Shown here: in pieces, positions 24,490-34,064 of the stretch
Layout of the letters: each line of letters begins with the position of its first letter
Numbering within the stretch: the first letter of the stretch is position 1
DNA from: Rubneribacter badeniensis
GTDB lineage: Bacteria > Actinomycetota > Coriobacteriia > Coriobacteriales > Eggerthellaceae
Assembly (NCBI RefSeq): GCF_002899695.1
Contig: NZ_PPEL01000017.1
Coordinates: 1-42,845 of the forward strand
Length of the DNA stretch: 42,845 nucleotides
Direction of reading: 5' to 3'
The notes under the pieces: generated by a model
The model's database searches: none
What the model was told of the DNA's origin: nothing
Seen by the model: only the letters and a program-made list of their open reading frames with translations
Made by a program: the position numbers and the translations under genes

Positions 24490-27400
24490 AGGTTGGTCAC
24501 CAGTCTGTCGCCGTTGCTCCAAAACGAAGTCGCAGTCGCCGATTCTGGCGCGGTCGGTTGACTACCAGTCAGTTTGTCACTGCTCCAAAACCGGGCGAGC
24601 GCGGCTACTGGCAGAACCCCGGGTTGACTACCAGTCAGTTTGTCACTACTCCAAAACTCGGACTTCTCGATAGAAATAACTGCGTACGGTTGACTACCAG
24701 TCAGTTTGTCACTGCTCCAAAACAGCGTCCTCGCAATCCAATCAACGTACCGGGGTTGACTACCAGTCAGTTTGTCACTGCTCCAAAACAAGTCGACGGC
24801 TTTATCGGCAAGGCGAGCAGTTTGACTACCAGTCAGTTTGTCACTGCTCCAAAACAGGTGGCCGCCTCTGTGCCCGGAGGCGGCCGTTTGACTACCAGTC
24901 AGTTTGTCACTGCTCCAAAACCTACATCCGCGACCACGCGGAAAACCTGCTGTTTGACTACCAGTCAGTTTGTCACTGCTCCAAAACACAGGGTCTACCG
25001 GGACGGCGAGCTCGTCGGTTTGACTACCAGTCAGTTTGTCACTGCTCCAAAACACTTCGCGGCACCGAGCGCCCAGGGATTCGGTTTGACTACCAGTCAG
25101 TTTGTCACTGCTCCAAAACTCAGATGCCCGTTTCGCCGCCCGGCTCCGTGTTTGACTACCAGTCAGTTTGTCACTGCTCCAAAACGCGCATTGCGGCCAA
25201 ACGACGTTCACCGCGGTTTGACTACCAGTCAGTTTGTCACTGCTCCAAAACAATGATGTAAAATAGTATGCAAATGGGAGGGTTTGACTACCAGTCAGTT
25301 TGTCACTGCTCCAAAACACGCGGACGGGGCCATGAGCGCCGTGCAGGTTTGACTACCAGTCAGTTTGTCACTGCTCCAAAACATGCCGACGGCACGCTGC
25401 GCGCCACCAGAGGTTTGACTACCAGTCAGTTTGTCACTGCTCCAAAACGGCGCGTCGGTCGTGTCGTACAGCTTGAGGGTTGACTACCAGTCAGTTTGTC
25501 ACTGCTCCAAAACGCACCCGGCGCGCCAACACCGTGGAGGGGTGGTTGACTACCAGTCAGTTTGTCACTGCTCCAAAACCCCGAGGACCTGGAGGAGGTC
25601 GAGCGCGAGGGTTGACTACCAGTCAGTTTGTCACTGCTCCAAAACTTGCGCCCGGGGATCGAGCCGCCGGTGAACGGTTGACTACCAGTCAGTTTGTCAC
25701 TGCTCCAAAACTGCGCGACATGCTGGACGCCGGGAAGGCGGGGTTGACTACCAGTCAGTTTGTCACTGCTCCAAAACAGAGAGGAGGCGAGGAATGAGGC
25801 GAAACGAGGTTGACTACCAGTTAGTTTGTCACTGCTCCAAAACCAGGACGACGCTGAAAAGGTGCTCGCCATCGGTTGACTACCAGTCAGTTTGTCACTG
25901 CTCCAAAACAACTGGTACCTCGACGGCATCAACAGGCAGGTTGACTACCAGTCAGTTTGTCACTGCTCCAAAACAGCGACATCAAAAACGCCATCGATAT
26001 GATGGTTGACTACCAGTCAGTTTGTCACTGCTCCAAAACGCCTCCTCCATCATCGAGCGGATGTTCTCGGGTTGACTACCAGTCAGTTTGTCACTGCTCC
26101 AAAACCCGTGGCGGGCTCGAACGTCGTGGCGAGCGGTTGACTACCAGTCAGTTTGTCACTGCTCCAAAACACCACTGGCACATCGTGTCTAGGATCGATC
26201 GGTTGACTACCAGTCAGTTTGTCACTGCTCCAAAACCCGCCCTTGGACACGCTCTGCTCGACGTTCGGTTGACTACCAGTCAGTTTGTCACTGCTCCAAA
26301 ACCTTGGACACTGCGAAGGCCGAGGCCAGACGGTTGACTACCAGTCAGTTTGTCACTGCTCCAAAACCGACAGGCCGCTGGGGCACGACAGAGGGCCGGT
26401 TGACTACCAGTCAGTTTGTCACTGCTCCAAAACTGTCGACCGACCTTGAGCGCATCGTCCAGAGGTTGACTACCAGTCAGTTTGTCACTGCTCCAAAACA
26501 CCTTCGACGTCATGCGTATGGTGGACTACGGTTGACTACCAGTCAGTTTGTCACTGCTCCAAAACGATGGGCATCACGGGCACGACCGCCGCCGAGGTTG
26601 ACTACCAGTCAGTTTGTCACTGCTCCAAAACTCCGCGCGTCGAAGGCAGACGACCTCGCGGGGTTGACTACCAGTCAGTTTGTCACTGCTCCAAAACACG
26701 TCACGGTGACGAACGGCACCCAGGGCAGGTTGACTACCAGTCAGTTTGTCACTGCTCCAAAACCAGGCCGCGTGGCACTCCGAGTAGGGCAGGGTTGACT
26801 ACCAGTCAGTTTGTCACTGCTCCAAAACGTCCTCAACGACGGGCTCCACCAGTGGCCGGGTTGACTACCAGTCAGTTTGTCACTGCTCCAAAACGCCGAG
26901 GACGTGGACCCGCAGGCTGTGCTCGGTTGACTACCAGTCAGTTTGTCACTGCTCCAAAACGGCACTGCGCCATGGTGAGCTACGGTCTGCGGTTGACTAC
27001 CAGTCAGTTTGTCACTGCTCCAAAACAAGTTCTCGTCCCTGATCTTTTGGTACAAGGTTGACTACCAGTCAGTTTGTCACTGCTCCAAAACCGGTCGCCA
27101 CACGTGATGAAGGACTTGTAAGGTTGACTACCAGTCAGTTTGTCACTGCTCCAAAACCCGCATGGACACCGATAACTACACGCAGCCGGTTGACTACCAG
27201 TCAGTTTGTCACTGCTCCAAAACGCAAGTAGCATGGGTGGCAAGTACGAGGTTGGTTGACTACCAGTCAGTTTGTCACTGCTCCAAAACTGGTGCGCCGC
27301 CACTCCAAGGTGATGGGCAGGTTGACTACCAGTCAGTTTGTCACTGCTCCAAAACTCGGTGTACTGCATTCAGACTCCTTTACGGGTTGACTACCAGTCA

Positions 27401-27880
27401 GTTTGTCACTGCTCCAAAACTGTACTCGGTTCCATGCGTCAGAGTGACGGGGTTGACTACCAGTCAGTTTGTCACTGCTCCAAAACACACACATGGGATT
27501 CAACAAGGAGGTTTTCGGTTGACTACCAGTCAGTTTGTCACTGCTCCAAAACACACACATGGGATTCAACAAGGAGGTTTTCGGTTGACTACCAGTCAGT
27601 TTGTCACTGCTCCAAAACACACCCTGCTTGAAGATGACGCGAAGCCCGGTTGACTACCAGTCAGTTTGTCACTGCTCCAAAACCGGTCCGTCCACCACCC
27701 GGCAGTCGCCGGAGGTTGACTACCAGTCAGTTTGTCACTGCTCCAAAACCTCACCTTGAAGTTGCTGGTGATGACCGTGGTTGACTACCAGTCAGTTTGT
27801 CACTGCTCCAAAACCCGCCGCCGCGCTGTCCGGCGTCCTGGCGGGGTTGACTACCAGTCAGTTTGTCACTGCTCCAAAAC
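24490..27880 (-). CRISPR. Type II-A CRISPR array, 52 full repeats plus a degenerate distal repeat
   Basis: Repeats are 36 bp and spacers 29-30 bp (period 65-66), counted one by one: first full repeat at 24556-24591, last at 27845-27880. In crRNA orientation (minus strand) the repeat begins GTTTTGGAGCAGTGACAAAC, as type II repeats do. A diverged terminal repeat (24490-24525) marks the old end, so the leader side is at csn2. Repeats 5-14 from the distal end (24820-25448) finish CAAAC; all others finish CAACC. Single-base variants occur near 24653 and 25831. Spacers after 27486 and 27552 (plus-strand order) are identical. The repeat contains an internal dyad (TGACT-ACC-AGTCA on plus). The gap to csn2 is only 54 bases. 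Confidence 0.98.
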
Positions 27881-27934
27881 CGTTGGGGCAAAATCCTCTC
27901 TGCGGGAGGACGGACAGCCGACTGGCACATAGCT
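27881..27934 (-). promoter_or_regulatory. CRISPR leader segment between csn2 and the first repeat
   Basis: 54 bases separate the csn2 stop from the first repeat. On the minus strand the leader ends GGATTTTGCCCCAACG at the repeat junction. It is short and not AT-rich, and has no clear promoter; leader function may extend into the 3' end of csn2. Confidence 0.5.
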
Positions 27935-28615
27935 TCATGATTGAAGAAAGTCCTTGTCAATACACATTTTTCTCTCGTATTCGAAAACCGCATCGTCGGG
28001 AACGTTCTCAAGCAGCAGCACGTTCAATTCCAGAAAAACCGCCTGTCGATAGAACTCTTGGACCTCATCTGGCTCCAAAAAATTCTTCAAATTGACGAAA
28101 ACCAGCTGCTTTTCAAACGCGGCATCCGATGCGAATTTCAAAAACTTTATCAGGTTGTCAAGGAGCGCATCGAAGGGATCGACCTCAACGCCGAAATCAA
28201 AAGCCTTCAGGTATTTCCGCATCTCCCATTGTACTTCAAAGGCATAGTCCGATTGAAGCCGCAACCCCAGCGACGCCACCCGCTCCGACAACGCCCGTCC
28301 CGCCGTCTCTATTTCTTGGCGCACGTCATCCTCGGCCAGAAACATATCCTCGACACGTTCAAGCACCTCGCCCATCAGCGCCCTTTCCGACCAAGGAAGC
28401 TCGAAAGGGTTGAACACGAACAGGAAATAGTTTCTGGAACTGCGCCGATCCTCGCCGTTCCACAAAGCGTACGGCTCTAATGCCTCACTATCAAGCTCGG
28501 ACGCCAACGACTGGCATATCCGCGCGAACAACCGACGATTGTGAACCTCCAACACCGACACCCTGTCGCTTCCCAAGGTCAGCGCTTCGGAAAACCCAGA
28601 CAGAACAAGGTTCAT
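27935..28615 (-). CDS. csn2: CRISPR adaptation protein Csn2 (type II-A)
   Basis: A 226-aa protein encoded between cas2 and the array, the diagnostic gene of subtype II-A. Csn2 forms a DNA-end-binding ring that works with Cas1-Cas2-Cas9 in spacer acquisition. Sequence similarity in this family is low; recognisable features are the N-terminal beta-rich part with NYFLFVFNPFELPWSERALMGEVL and the C-terminal KQLVFVNLKNFLEPDEVQEFYRQAVFLELNVLLLEN. That block resembles the ATPase-like core ending in a hydrophobic strand found in Csn2. The start ATG (28613-28615) overlaps the cas2 stop (ATGA). Context carries much of the call. Confidence 0.85.
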   Translation of the reverse strand: MNLVLSGFSEALTLGSDRVSVLEVHNRRLFARICQSLASELDSEALEPYALWNGEDRRSSRNYFLFVFNPFELPWSERALMGEVLERVEDMFLAEDDVRQEIETAGRALSERVASLGLRLQSDYAFEVQWEMRKYLKAFDFGVEVDPFDALLDNLIKFLKFASDAAFEKQLVFVNLKNFLEPDEVQEFYRQAVFLELNVLLLENVPDDAVFEYERKMCIDKDFLQS

Positions 28616-28920
28616 AGCACCACAAACCCCTCCAACGTATCAAGCTCATCATGCGACTGCCTCGCCCCCGTGATGAACTCCATCGTGGCGAACTGCTTCT
28701 CCGTCACCTTGAGCGCTTGCACCAATCCAGCCGGCGGGCGGTGCTGCCGCAAGCGGTTGATGGCTGCGCCCGCCTGTGCGTCGTTCACCACCAGCTTCGC
28801 ATACACCGATTCTTGCAACATGAGGTACCCCTCTTTGATAAGATACTTGCGGAACAGCCGGTACTCTTTCCGCTGCGCCGCCGTGTCGATCGGCAGATCG
28901 AAGAACACGAACACCCTCAT
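28612..28920 (-). CDS. cas2: CRISPR-associated endonuclease Cas2
   Basis: A 102-aa protein beginning MRVFVFFDLPIDTAAQRKEYR, the ferredoxin-like Cas2 start with the conserved Asp at residue 8, and containing FRKYLIKEGYLMLQESVYAKL. It forms the Cas1-Cas2 integrase core. I chose ATG 28920 because GAGAGGA lies upstream and the N-terminus then matches the family. A GTG at 28950 overlapping the cas1 stop (GTGA) is an alternative that would add ten residues. Confidence 0.95.
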   Translation of the reverse strand: MRVFVFFDLPIDTAAQRKEYRLFRKYLIKEGYLMLQESVYAKLVVNDAQAGAAINRLRQHRPPAGLVQALKVTEKQFATMEFITGARQSHDELDTLEGFVVL

Positions 28921-28946
28921 GTACCGGATCCTCTCTCGAGCGCCCG

Positions 28947-29831
28947 TCACTGCTCAAAGCCCTCGATCTTGGATGGTGCCACGTTCTTATTGAGTGCCGC
29001 AAGGCAATCCTGCACGAAAAGGGACACCACCGAATGCAGCCGATACGACCCACCCTTGTACGTCACGACGCGATTTCCTAAATCGCCCAGCAAGCGCCGC
29101 ACATCCTGATCGAAAAGCTCTTGCGCATACTCGTACGCCAAGCGGTCAACGATAGGGCGGAAGGGCTCCATCAGATCGCACGAGAAATTGAACTGGTTGT
29201 ACTCGCTGCGATGGCAGATGCCACATTGCGTCAAGTACCCGCGCGAAACCACTTCCCGGTTCACCATAGAGAGCAGCACGGCATACCCATAGTTCAGAGC
29301 CGCATTGACCGGAATATCCTCATCGCGAGAGAAATCGCGACCGAACAGCGTTGCGAAGTACGCACGCGCCGCATGGGCTTCCCGGTTGGTCGTGTCGCCG
29401 GACTTCACCTCATCGCGACTCGCATAGAGCCGCCTCGCAGCTTCCACAAGTCCCTTCTCCTCAAGCACGCGCGCTTGCTGGCGAATCTTCTCCTTGACCA
29501 CCTGCTGCCACACGCGCTTCTTGATTGGCTCGCCCCACGACAGCTGCTCCGCCACGCGCTTACTGGCGTTATGGGCACCGTACAGCGGAAGGTATTGCCC
29601 GATGGGGTTGCATTTCTCGTCGGCAACGACCAGCGATATCTTGCACTTCGCCAACTCCGCGAGCAGATAGGCGCTCAAATACACCTGCGTGTTCTGCAGG
29701 ATAATGGACGATATTTCAGACAGGTGGATCTTCTTCGTATCGTCTGTCTTTCGCACCACGAGATAACCGCCTTGGTAGCTGCATCGGCATCGGCTCTCGA
29801 TGAAGACGGTCCTAAAGGCCAATCGTCTCAC
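28947..29831 (-). CDS. cas1: CRISPR integrase Cas1 (type II)
   Basis: A 294-aa protein. The metal-binding triad is visible: Glu151 in NREAHAARAYF, His207 in CGICHRSEYNQFN and Asp219 in SCDLMEPFRP. Type II Cas1 usually reads GIHH at the second site; here the first His is Cys, but the catalytic second His is kept. The start is GTG 29831 (reads VRRLAFRTVFIESRC), giving a 20-base overlap with the end of cas9 and a GAAAGG element just upstream; TTG 29822 is the alternative. It catalyses spacer integration with Cas2. Confidence 0.95.
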   Translation of the reverse strand: MRRLAFRTVFIESRCRCSYQGGYLVVRKTDDTKKIHLSEISSIILQNTQVYLSAYLLAELAKCKISLVVADEKCNPIGQYLPLYGAHNASKRVAEQLSWGEPIKKRVWQQVVKEKIRQQARVLEEKGLVEAARRLYASRDEVKSGDTTNREAHAARAYFATLFGRDFSRDEDIPVNAALNYGYAVLLSMVNREVVSRGYLTQCGICHRSEYNQFNFSCDLMEPFRPIVDRLAYEYAQELFDQDVRRLLGDLGNRVVTYKGGSYRLHSVVSLFVQDCLAALNKNVAPSKIEGFEQ

Positions 29832-32800
29832 GCCTTTCGAACATGCCGGTGACCGAGGTGTCGGCGAACACCACATCCTCTATTTTAGCGTGCAGGAAGC
29901 TGTTGGTTATCTTCCCCGCATTAGGAGAACCCCCGATAAGGGACAGAGACACTCGCTGTTTTTTCCCAGCATAGAACTCGATCAAGCCGACAAGCAGCAA
30001 CCGTTTCTCGCTCTTCGTCAGAGCAAGGAATGAATCGCGACCCTTATCTAGCACATCCCGAACAGTCTTAAATCTTGAGCACAGATAGAGAGCCTTATCC
30101 CTCAGCTCATCGAAAAGCCGACCCATAGCAGCTTCGTCTAAACGCTCTGCATCGATCCTCTTGTCGCAAACATCCGCCGCCACCTTGAGCAGCTCCCCCG
30201 TCAACGCTAGCTGACGAGCGGAATACACCACATCCAACGCGGAGAGGTAGAATTCGTCGCCACCGTAATACACCTTGGAATACTTAAGGATACGACCCCT
30301 CAAAATCCTCTCGAATCGCAAACCCTCGGCATCCGCAACGCTCATCGCATACTGCTCGACGGTCAACTTGCCGCAAGCTATCTCGCGTGCAACTGGCAAA
30401 GGAACCCCCACGAACTTGGCACAGGGCTTCCCCTTGGCATCCAACGCACGATACAGCATGAAATACGAGAATTGCTCGCCCGAATAGCCGCCGTACTTTT
30501 TCGGAGAAAGGCCCTTCTTCAAAGGCAGCTTCTTTTCTTTACCGTGAGCAGGAAGCGGCTGCTGGTTCCAAAACGCCCCCCTCGTCTCCTCGGGCATGCG
30601 CGAGATGAAGCAATCCCTGTAGTCGAAGCAGCGTTTGATACGATCGACCTCGAAGTCCGCATCCCACGCATCGCGGAACACCTCGCCCGTCTCCACGTCG
30701 AAGCCTGGCGTCAGGAAGCTCGACACGATGAATCCCGCAGAACCCGGCATCTCGCGCGTCCGGCGATAGTCGTCCGCCTGCTTTTTGATGAACTGCCGCA
30801 CCACCGCCGCCATCTTCACCGGCTCGTCGTATACAGCGCTATGACGATATTGAATGAACCGCCCCACTTGGCATGCCAGATAAGCATCGTGCGCATGGTG
30901 GAAGTCGTTGATCTCGCGGCTCTTCACAAGCCCGCACTGCTCGCGCAGCTGATGCGAGACGCCCGCTTTCACCGGTCGCACATCGCTTTCGGGATAGCGC
31001 GCCTGAAGCAGCTGCTGCACCTGCTTCACGATCTGGCTCGTCTCCACCAGCTGGCGGCTGACGAACTTCCTCATCAGCTCGTCTCCCACGCTCGTACGCG
31101 TCAGGTTGTTGAACTTCTTGTCACCGATGAGCCCCGCATCGCGCAGCGTGCGCCAAAACCCCTGCATGCGCGCGATGAGCTTCTGGTCCAGCAGCAGCGA
31201 ATCGAGCTTGCGCTCGTTCTCATCCGCGTACACCAGCACCTTGTTCTCGAAGCTGTCGTCTTTGGTGTAGGACTGCGGCAGGATATGATCCACGTGATAC
31301 GTCTGCAACTTGTTGATGTCCAGCGGCTTGCCCGAGTACATGCACTTGCCGCACTGCATGAAGTAGAGTGTAAGCCGCTCGTCGTCGAGCGCGTGCGAGT
31401 CGCGCTCCTTCAGTTCGGCGTACACGTCGGCATGCTGGCTTTTCAAGCTGGAGAGCGCCGCGTCCAAAGCCCGATAGCGGCTCGTGGTTCGCCGGCCCTT
31501 GTTGCGGGAATCCTCGTCGCGCGTCACCTCGACGTAGATATGCGCCGGAGGCTTTCCGGCGATTCGCGCGACTTCCTCCACGATGCGAAGCGCCTGGTTG
31601 ATGCCGCGGCGCAAAGCCGGCGAGCCCGTCACCTCGTCGACCGACATCCCGCCCGCCTCGTGCGCGCGCTCGAGATTGCGCTCGTCTATCTTCGCTTGGA
31701 ATTCCAGCAGGTCGTCGTGGAGTATCTCCATGAGGTTCATGGCAGCCCCCATGCGGCGCGCATGGTTCGGATCGCCTTCCAGCAAGATGTCCATGATGGT
31801 CTTGGGGCCGTTGTCGGTGGCGCTGCGCAACCCGCACAGAAGCTCGCTCGACAACCTTCCCCATCCGGTGTAGCGCCTCTTGCAAAGCCTGCCTATCTGC
31901 GCATCGCTCAAACGGTCGCCGTAAGCAAGTTTGATCTTGCGCTTCAAAATGGAGCGATCCTCGAACACAGTGTTCCACAGAACAACATCCTCGGCCATAG
32001 CCGCATCGGCTTCGGACAGCTCGTCGACCTCGAGGATCTTGCAGAAGTCGTAGTGCGAGGAGAGCTGCGACTCGAACGCGTCCTCACCCTGCCCGCCGGA
32101 CACGTGGTACGCGCCGCCGACAGACTTGCCGCCCTCCGGCCCGTGCCTCTTCGCCAGCCATTTCTCCACCGCCTCGTAGGTCACGCGCTTGCGCTTCTTG
32201 AAGAGTTCCTCCACGATGCCCAGGCGATCAGCCGCATCGAAGCGATAACTCTTGTCGCCGTCCTGCGTCCACTTCGCGCCATTCAGCTCGTTCAGCACGC
32301 AGAACATCTCGTAGGCAAGCGAGCAGCGCGGCAGCACCGGCTCGCCTTTCAAGTAGGTGCAGGTGCCCGTCATGCGCCGGATGAAGTCCTCCGCGCTTTG
32401 ATCTTTGTCGATGACGTCTTCCCAGTTCCACGGGTAGACGCGCTCGTTTTCCATTCCCTGCTTGCGCGACGACCACGCAAAGCGCGCCTCCCCCTTGCCG
32501 TCAACCGCAGCGTTTTTCGTCGTCAGAGGCCCCACGTAATAGGGGATGCGGAACGACACGAGGGATTTCAGCTTGCCTTTTTCCTGTGCGAGGAAGGGAT
32601 AGTGCCGCGCTTGCCGCTCGATGATGGCCTCCAACTCTTCCAAATGCAGCTGGTAGGGAATGGAGCCGTTGTCGCTCGTTTTAAGGCGCCGCAAAAACGT
32701 GCCCGCCTCGATCGCGCGCTCAACGGCTGCGTACCGCTCGTCTTCTTGCGCGCCGATATCCGCAAGCAGCTTCCGCACCTCTTTGAGGAAGTCCTCGTGC

Positions 32801-33930
32801 GAGAGTTTGCTCGTGCCCAAGTTGTATTTGGTGTAGCCCTTCGCCTTGTCCGGGTTGTAGTCGTGCGTCCCCTCGTAAAACGGACCGCGGAAGAACTCGT
32901 CGTAGCGCTCGGGCCCGTAGGCACGCACCAGGCCCTTGAGCGTCTCAAGGTCGCGGGCGTAGCGCTCGTACTCCCCCACCTTGCAAAACGAGAGCGTCTT
33001 GCCTTGCGCCTCGCTCAAAATGCCCATCAGCACGTAGGACGAGTACACCTTCTGCATCGCCTCGAACAGGTCGCGCCCCTCGTCGGGGCACGCGTACGCT
33101 TCGACCTTCTCATCGTTGGAGAGCGCGAACTTGCTGCCCTCGGCTTCAACGAAGAAGACGTGCGAGAACTCGGCCGCATATCCCACCACGGCGGAAGACA
33201 CCGCTTTGGCCAGCTTCTTGTACGCTTTCTCGACGCCGAGCGCCGCTTCGGCCCTCTCGCGCTTCTCGGCCGCCCTCAAAGAAGCGTCGCTGAGCGCCCG
33301 AACCAAAGCATCCTCGTCGAAAGCGCACTCGATGTCATGTTCCTCGCACCAGTCTTCAAGCGCTTCGCGCAGCCGTTTCACCGCTTCTTTCATATTGGCG
33401 TTTCTGGCGCTGAGCGCAGGGTTGTCCTCATGCAGGAAATTGCCCCGATGCTTCACGATGTTGTGAAATGCGAGGTAGATGAGGCGGATGTCCGCTTTCT
33501 CGTCCGCCTCGGTCAACCATGCGCGCAGATGGTAGATGGTGGGAAAGCGCTTGTAGTAGTCGGCCTCGGTGAAGCCCGCGTCGTTGAACAACGGCCAGCG
33601 GTAATCGCGATGCCCCTCGGCCCGATCCTCCGGATGAAGCCGCGCTTGGTTCATGCGAACGAAGAACTCCGGATCGACCTTGGCCATTTCGGGGGCGAAT
33701 ATTTCCTGGAGCCAGTCAAGGCGCTGCCGCCGGCGGTCGTAGCGTCTGCGCTGCCCACGGTGCATCCGCGCATCGGCCGCCGTTTGAGCCGACGGGAAAA
33801 TGCGGCTTCCCCACGTGGGCTTCCCTTTGAAGCGGCACAGATCCCCGTTCTCATCGAGGACGGCCCACCCCACCGATCCGGTGCCGATATCCAATCCGAT
33901 CTGGTACGACTCGACATTGCGCAAATTCAT
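29812..33930 (-). CDS. cas9: CRISPR effector nuclease Cas9 (type II-A)
   Basis: A 1372-aa RNA-guided nuclease. RuvC-I is IGLDIGTGSVGWAV with Asp14; the Arg-rich bridge helix spans ~58-75 (RRRYDRRRQRLDW). RuvC-II is IYVEVTRDE with Glu801. The HNH domain has HVDHILPQS with His882 and a following ENKVLV. RuvC-III is HHAHDAYLACQVG with His1012 and Asp1015. All nuclease residues are intact, so an active enzyme is predicted. Length and gene set (csn2 present) fit II-A; compact actinobacterial II-C Cas9s are shorter. ATG 33930 has GAAAGGG upstream. The PAM-interacting C-terminus cannot be matched to a known type by eye, so the PAM is unknown. Confidence 0.98.
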   Translation of the reverse strand: MNLRNVESYQIGLDIGTGSVGWAVLDENGDLCRFKGKPTWGSRIFPSAQTAADARMHRGQRRRYDRRRQRLDWLQEIFAPEMAKVDPEFFVRMNQARLHPEDRAEGHRDYRWPLFNDAGFTEADYYKRFPTIYHLRAWLTEADEKADIRLIYLAFHNIVKHRGNFLHEDNPALSARNANMKEAVKRLREALEDWCEEHDIECAFDEDALVRALSDASLRAAEKRERAEAALGVEKAYKKLAKAVSSAVVGYAAEFSHVFFVEAEGSKFALSNDEKVEAYACPDEGRDLFEAMQKVYSSYVLMGILSEAQGKTLSFCKVGEYERYARDLETLKGLVRAYGPERYDEFFRGPFYEGTHDYNPDKAKGYTKYNLGTSKLSHEDFLKEVRKLLADIGAQEDERYAAVERAIEAGTFLRRLKTSDNGSIPYQLHLEELEAIIERQARHYPFLAQEKGKLKSLVSFRIPYYVGPLTTKNAAVDGKGEARFAWSSRKQGMENERVYPWNWEDVIDKDQSAEDFIRRMTGTCTYLKGEPVLPRCSLAYEMFCVLNELNGAKWTQDGDKSYRFDAADRLGIVEELFKKRKRVTYEAVEKWLAKRHGPEGGKSVGGAYHVSGGQGEDAFESQLSSHYDFCKILEVDELSEADAAMAEDVVLWNTVFEDRSILKRKIKLAYGDRLSDAQIGRLCKRRYTGWGRLSSELLCGLRSATDNGPKTIMDILLEGDPNHARRMGAAMNLMEILHDDLLEFQAKIDERNLERAHEAGGMSVDEVTGSPALRRGINQALRIVEEVARIAGKPPAHIYVEVTRDEDSRNKGRRTTSRYRALDAALSSLKSQHADVYAELKERDSHALDDERLTLYFMQCGKCMYSGKPLDINKLQTYHVDHILPQSYTKDDSFENKVLVYADENERKLDSLLLDQKLIARMQGFWRTLRDAGLIGDKKFNNLTRTSVGDELMRKFVSRQLVETSQIVKQVQQLLQARYPESDVRPVKAGVSHQLREQCGLVKSREINDFHHAHDAYLACQVGRFIQYRHSAVYDEPVKMAAVVRQFIKKQADDYRRTREMPGSAGFIVSSFLTPGFDVETGEVFRDAWDADFEVDRIKRCFDYRDCFISRMPEETRGAFWNQQPLPAHGKEKKLPLKKGLSPKKYGGYSGEQFSYFMLYRALDAKGKPCAKFVGVPLPVAREIACGKLTVEQYAMSVADAEGLRFERILRGRILKYSKVYYGGDEFYLSALDVVYSARQLALTGELLKVAADVCDKRIDAERLDEAAMGRLFDELRDKALYLCSRFKTVRDVLDKGRDSFLALTKSEKRLLLVGLIEFYAGKKQRVSLSLIGGSPNAGKITNSFLHAKIEDVVFADTSVTGMFERRETIGL

Positions 33931-33953
33931 GGGTTTCCCTTTCTCGAGGCACC

Positions 33954-33962
33954 TGCTAGAAT
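33954..33962 (+). promoter_or_regulatory. Extended -10 promoter of the tracrRNA
   Basis: TGCTAGAAT on the plus strand; with a start 7 bases downstream, transcription would begin at about 33969, immediately before the anti-repeat. No good -35, as is usual for extended -10 promoters. Confidence 0.6.
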
Positions 33963-33981
33963 GGGGCATATCTTGATACCA

Positions 33982-34004
33982 GTCAAGATGTCACTGCGAG
34001 TCAA
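33982..34004 (-). promoter_or_regulatory. Possible cas9 -35 elements inside the anti-repeat
   Basis: On the minus strand TTGACT occurs twice upstream of cas9 (34004-33999 and 33987-33982), 52-74 bases before the ATG, both within the tracrRNA anti-repeat. Matching -10 hexamers at 17-base spacing are weak (TGGTAT; CATTCT), so the exact cas9 promoter is uncertain. Confidence 0.35.
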
Positions 34005-34064
34005 AATAAAGGCTGAGCCTTACTTGCCTTCGGGCGCCGCGGAGGCGGCACATTGACTCCGAAC

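Noticed and set aside
24556-27880. TTGACT in every repeat (plus strand) as a per-repeat promoter
   Set aside because: No consistent -10 follows at proper spacing because the spacers vary, and the crRNA strand is the opposite one.
24500-27900. Many open frames inside the array encoding repeated LTTSQFVTAPK or FWSSDKLTGSQ units
   Set aside because: These are translations of the 36-bp CRISPR repeat; the period and the variable spacers show an array, not a repeat protein.
30472-34056. 1194-codon open frame opposite cas9
   Set aside because: It is the antisense shadow of a clearly conserved gene, kept open by GC bias; the product shows no domain.
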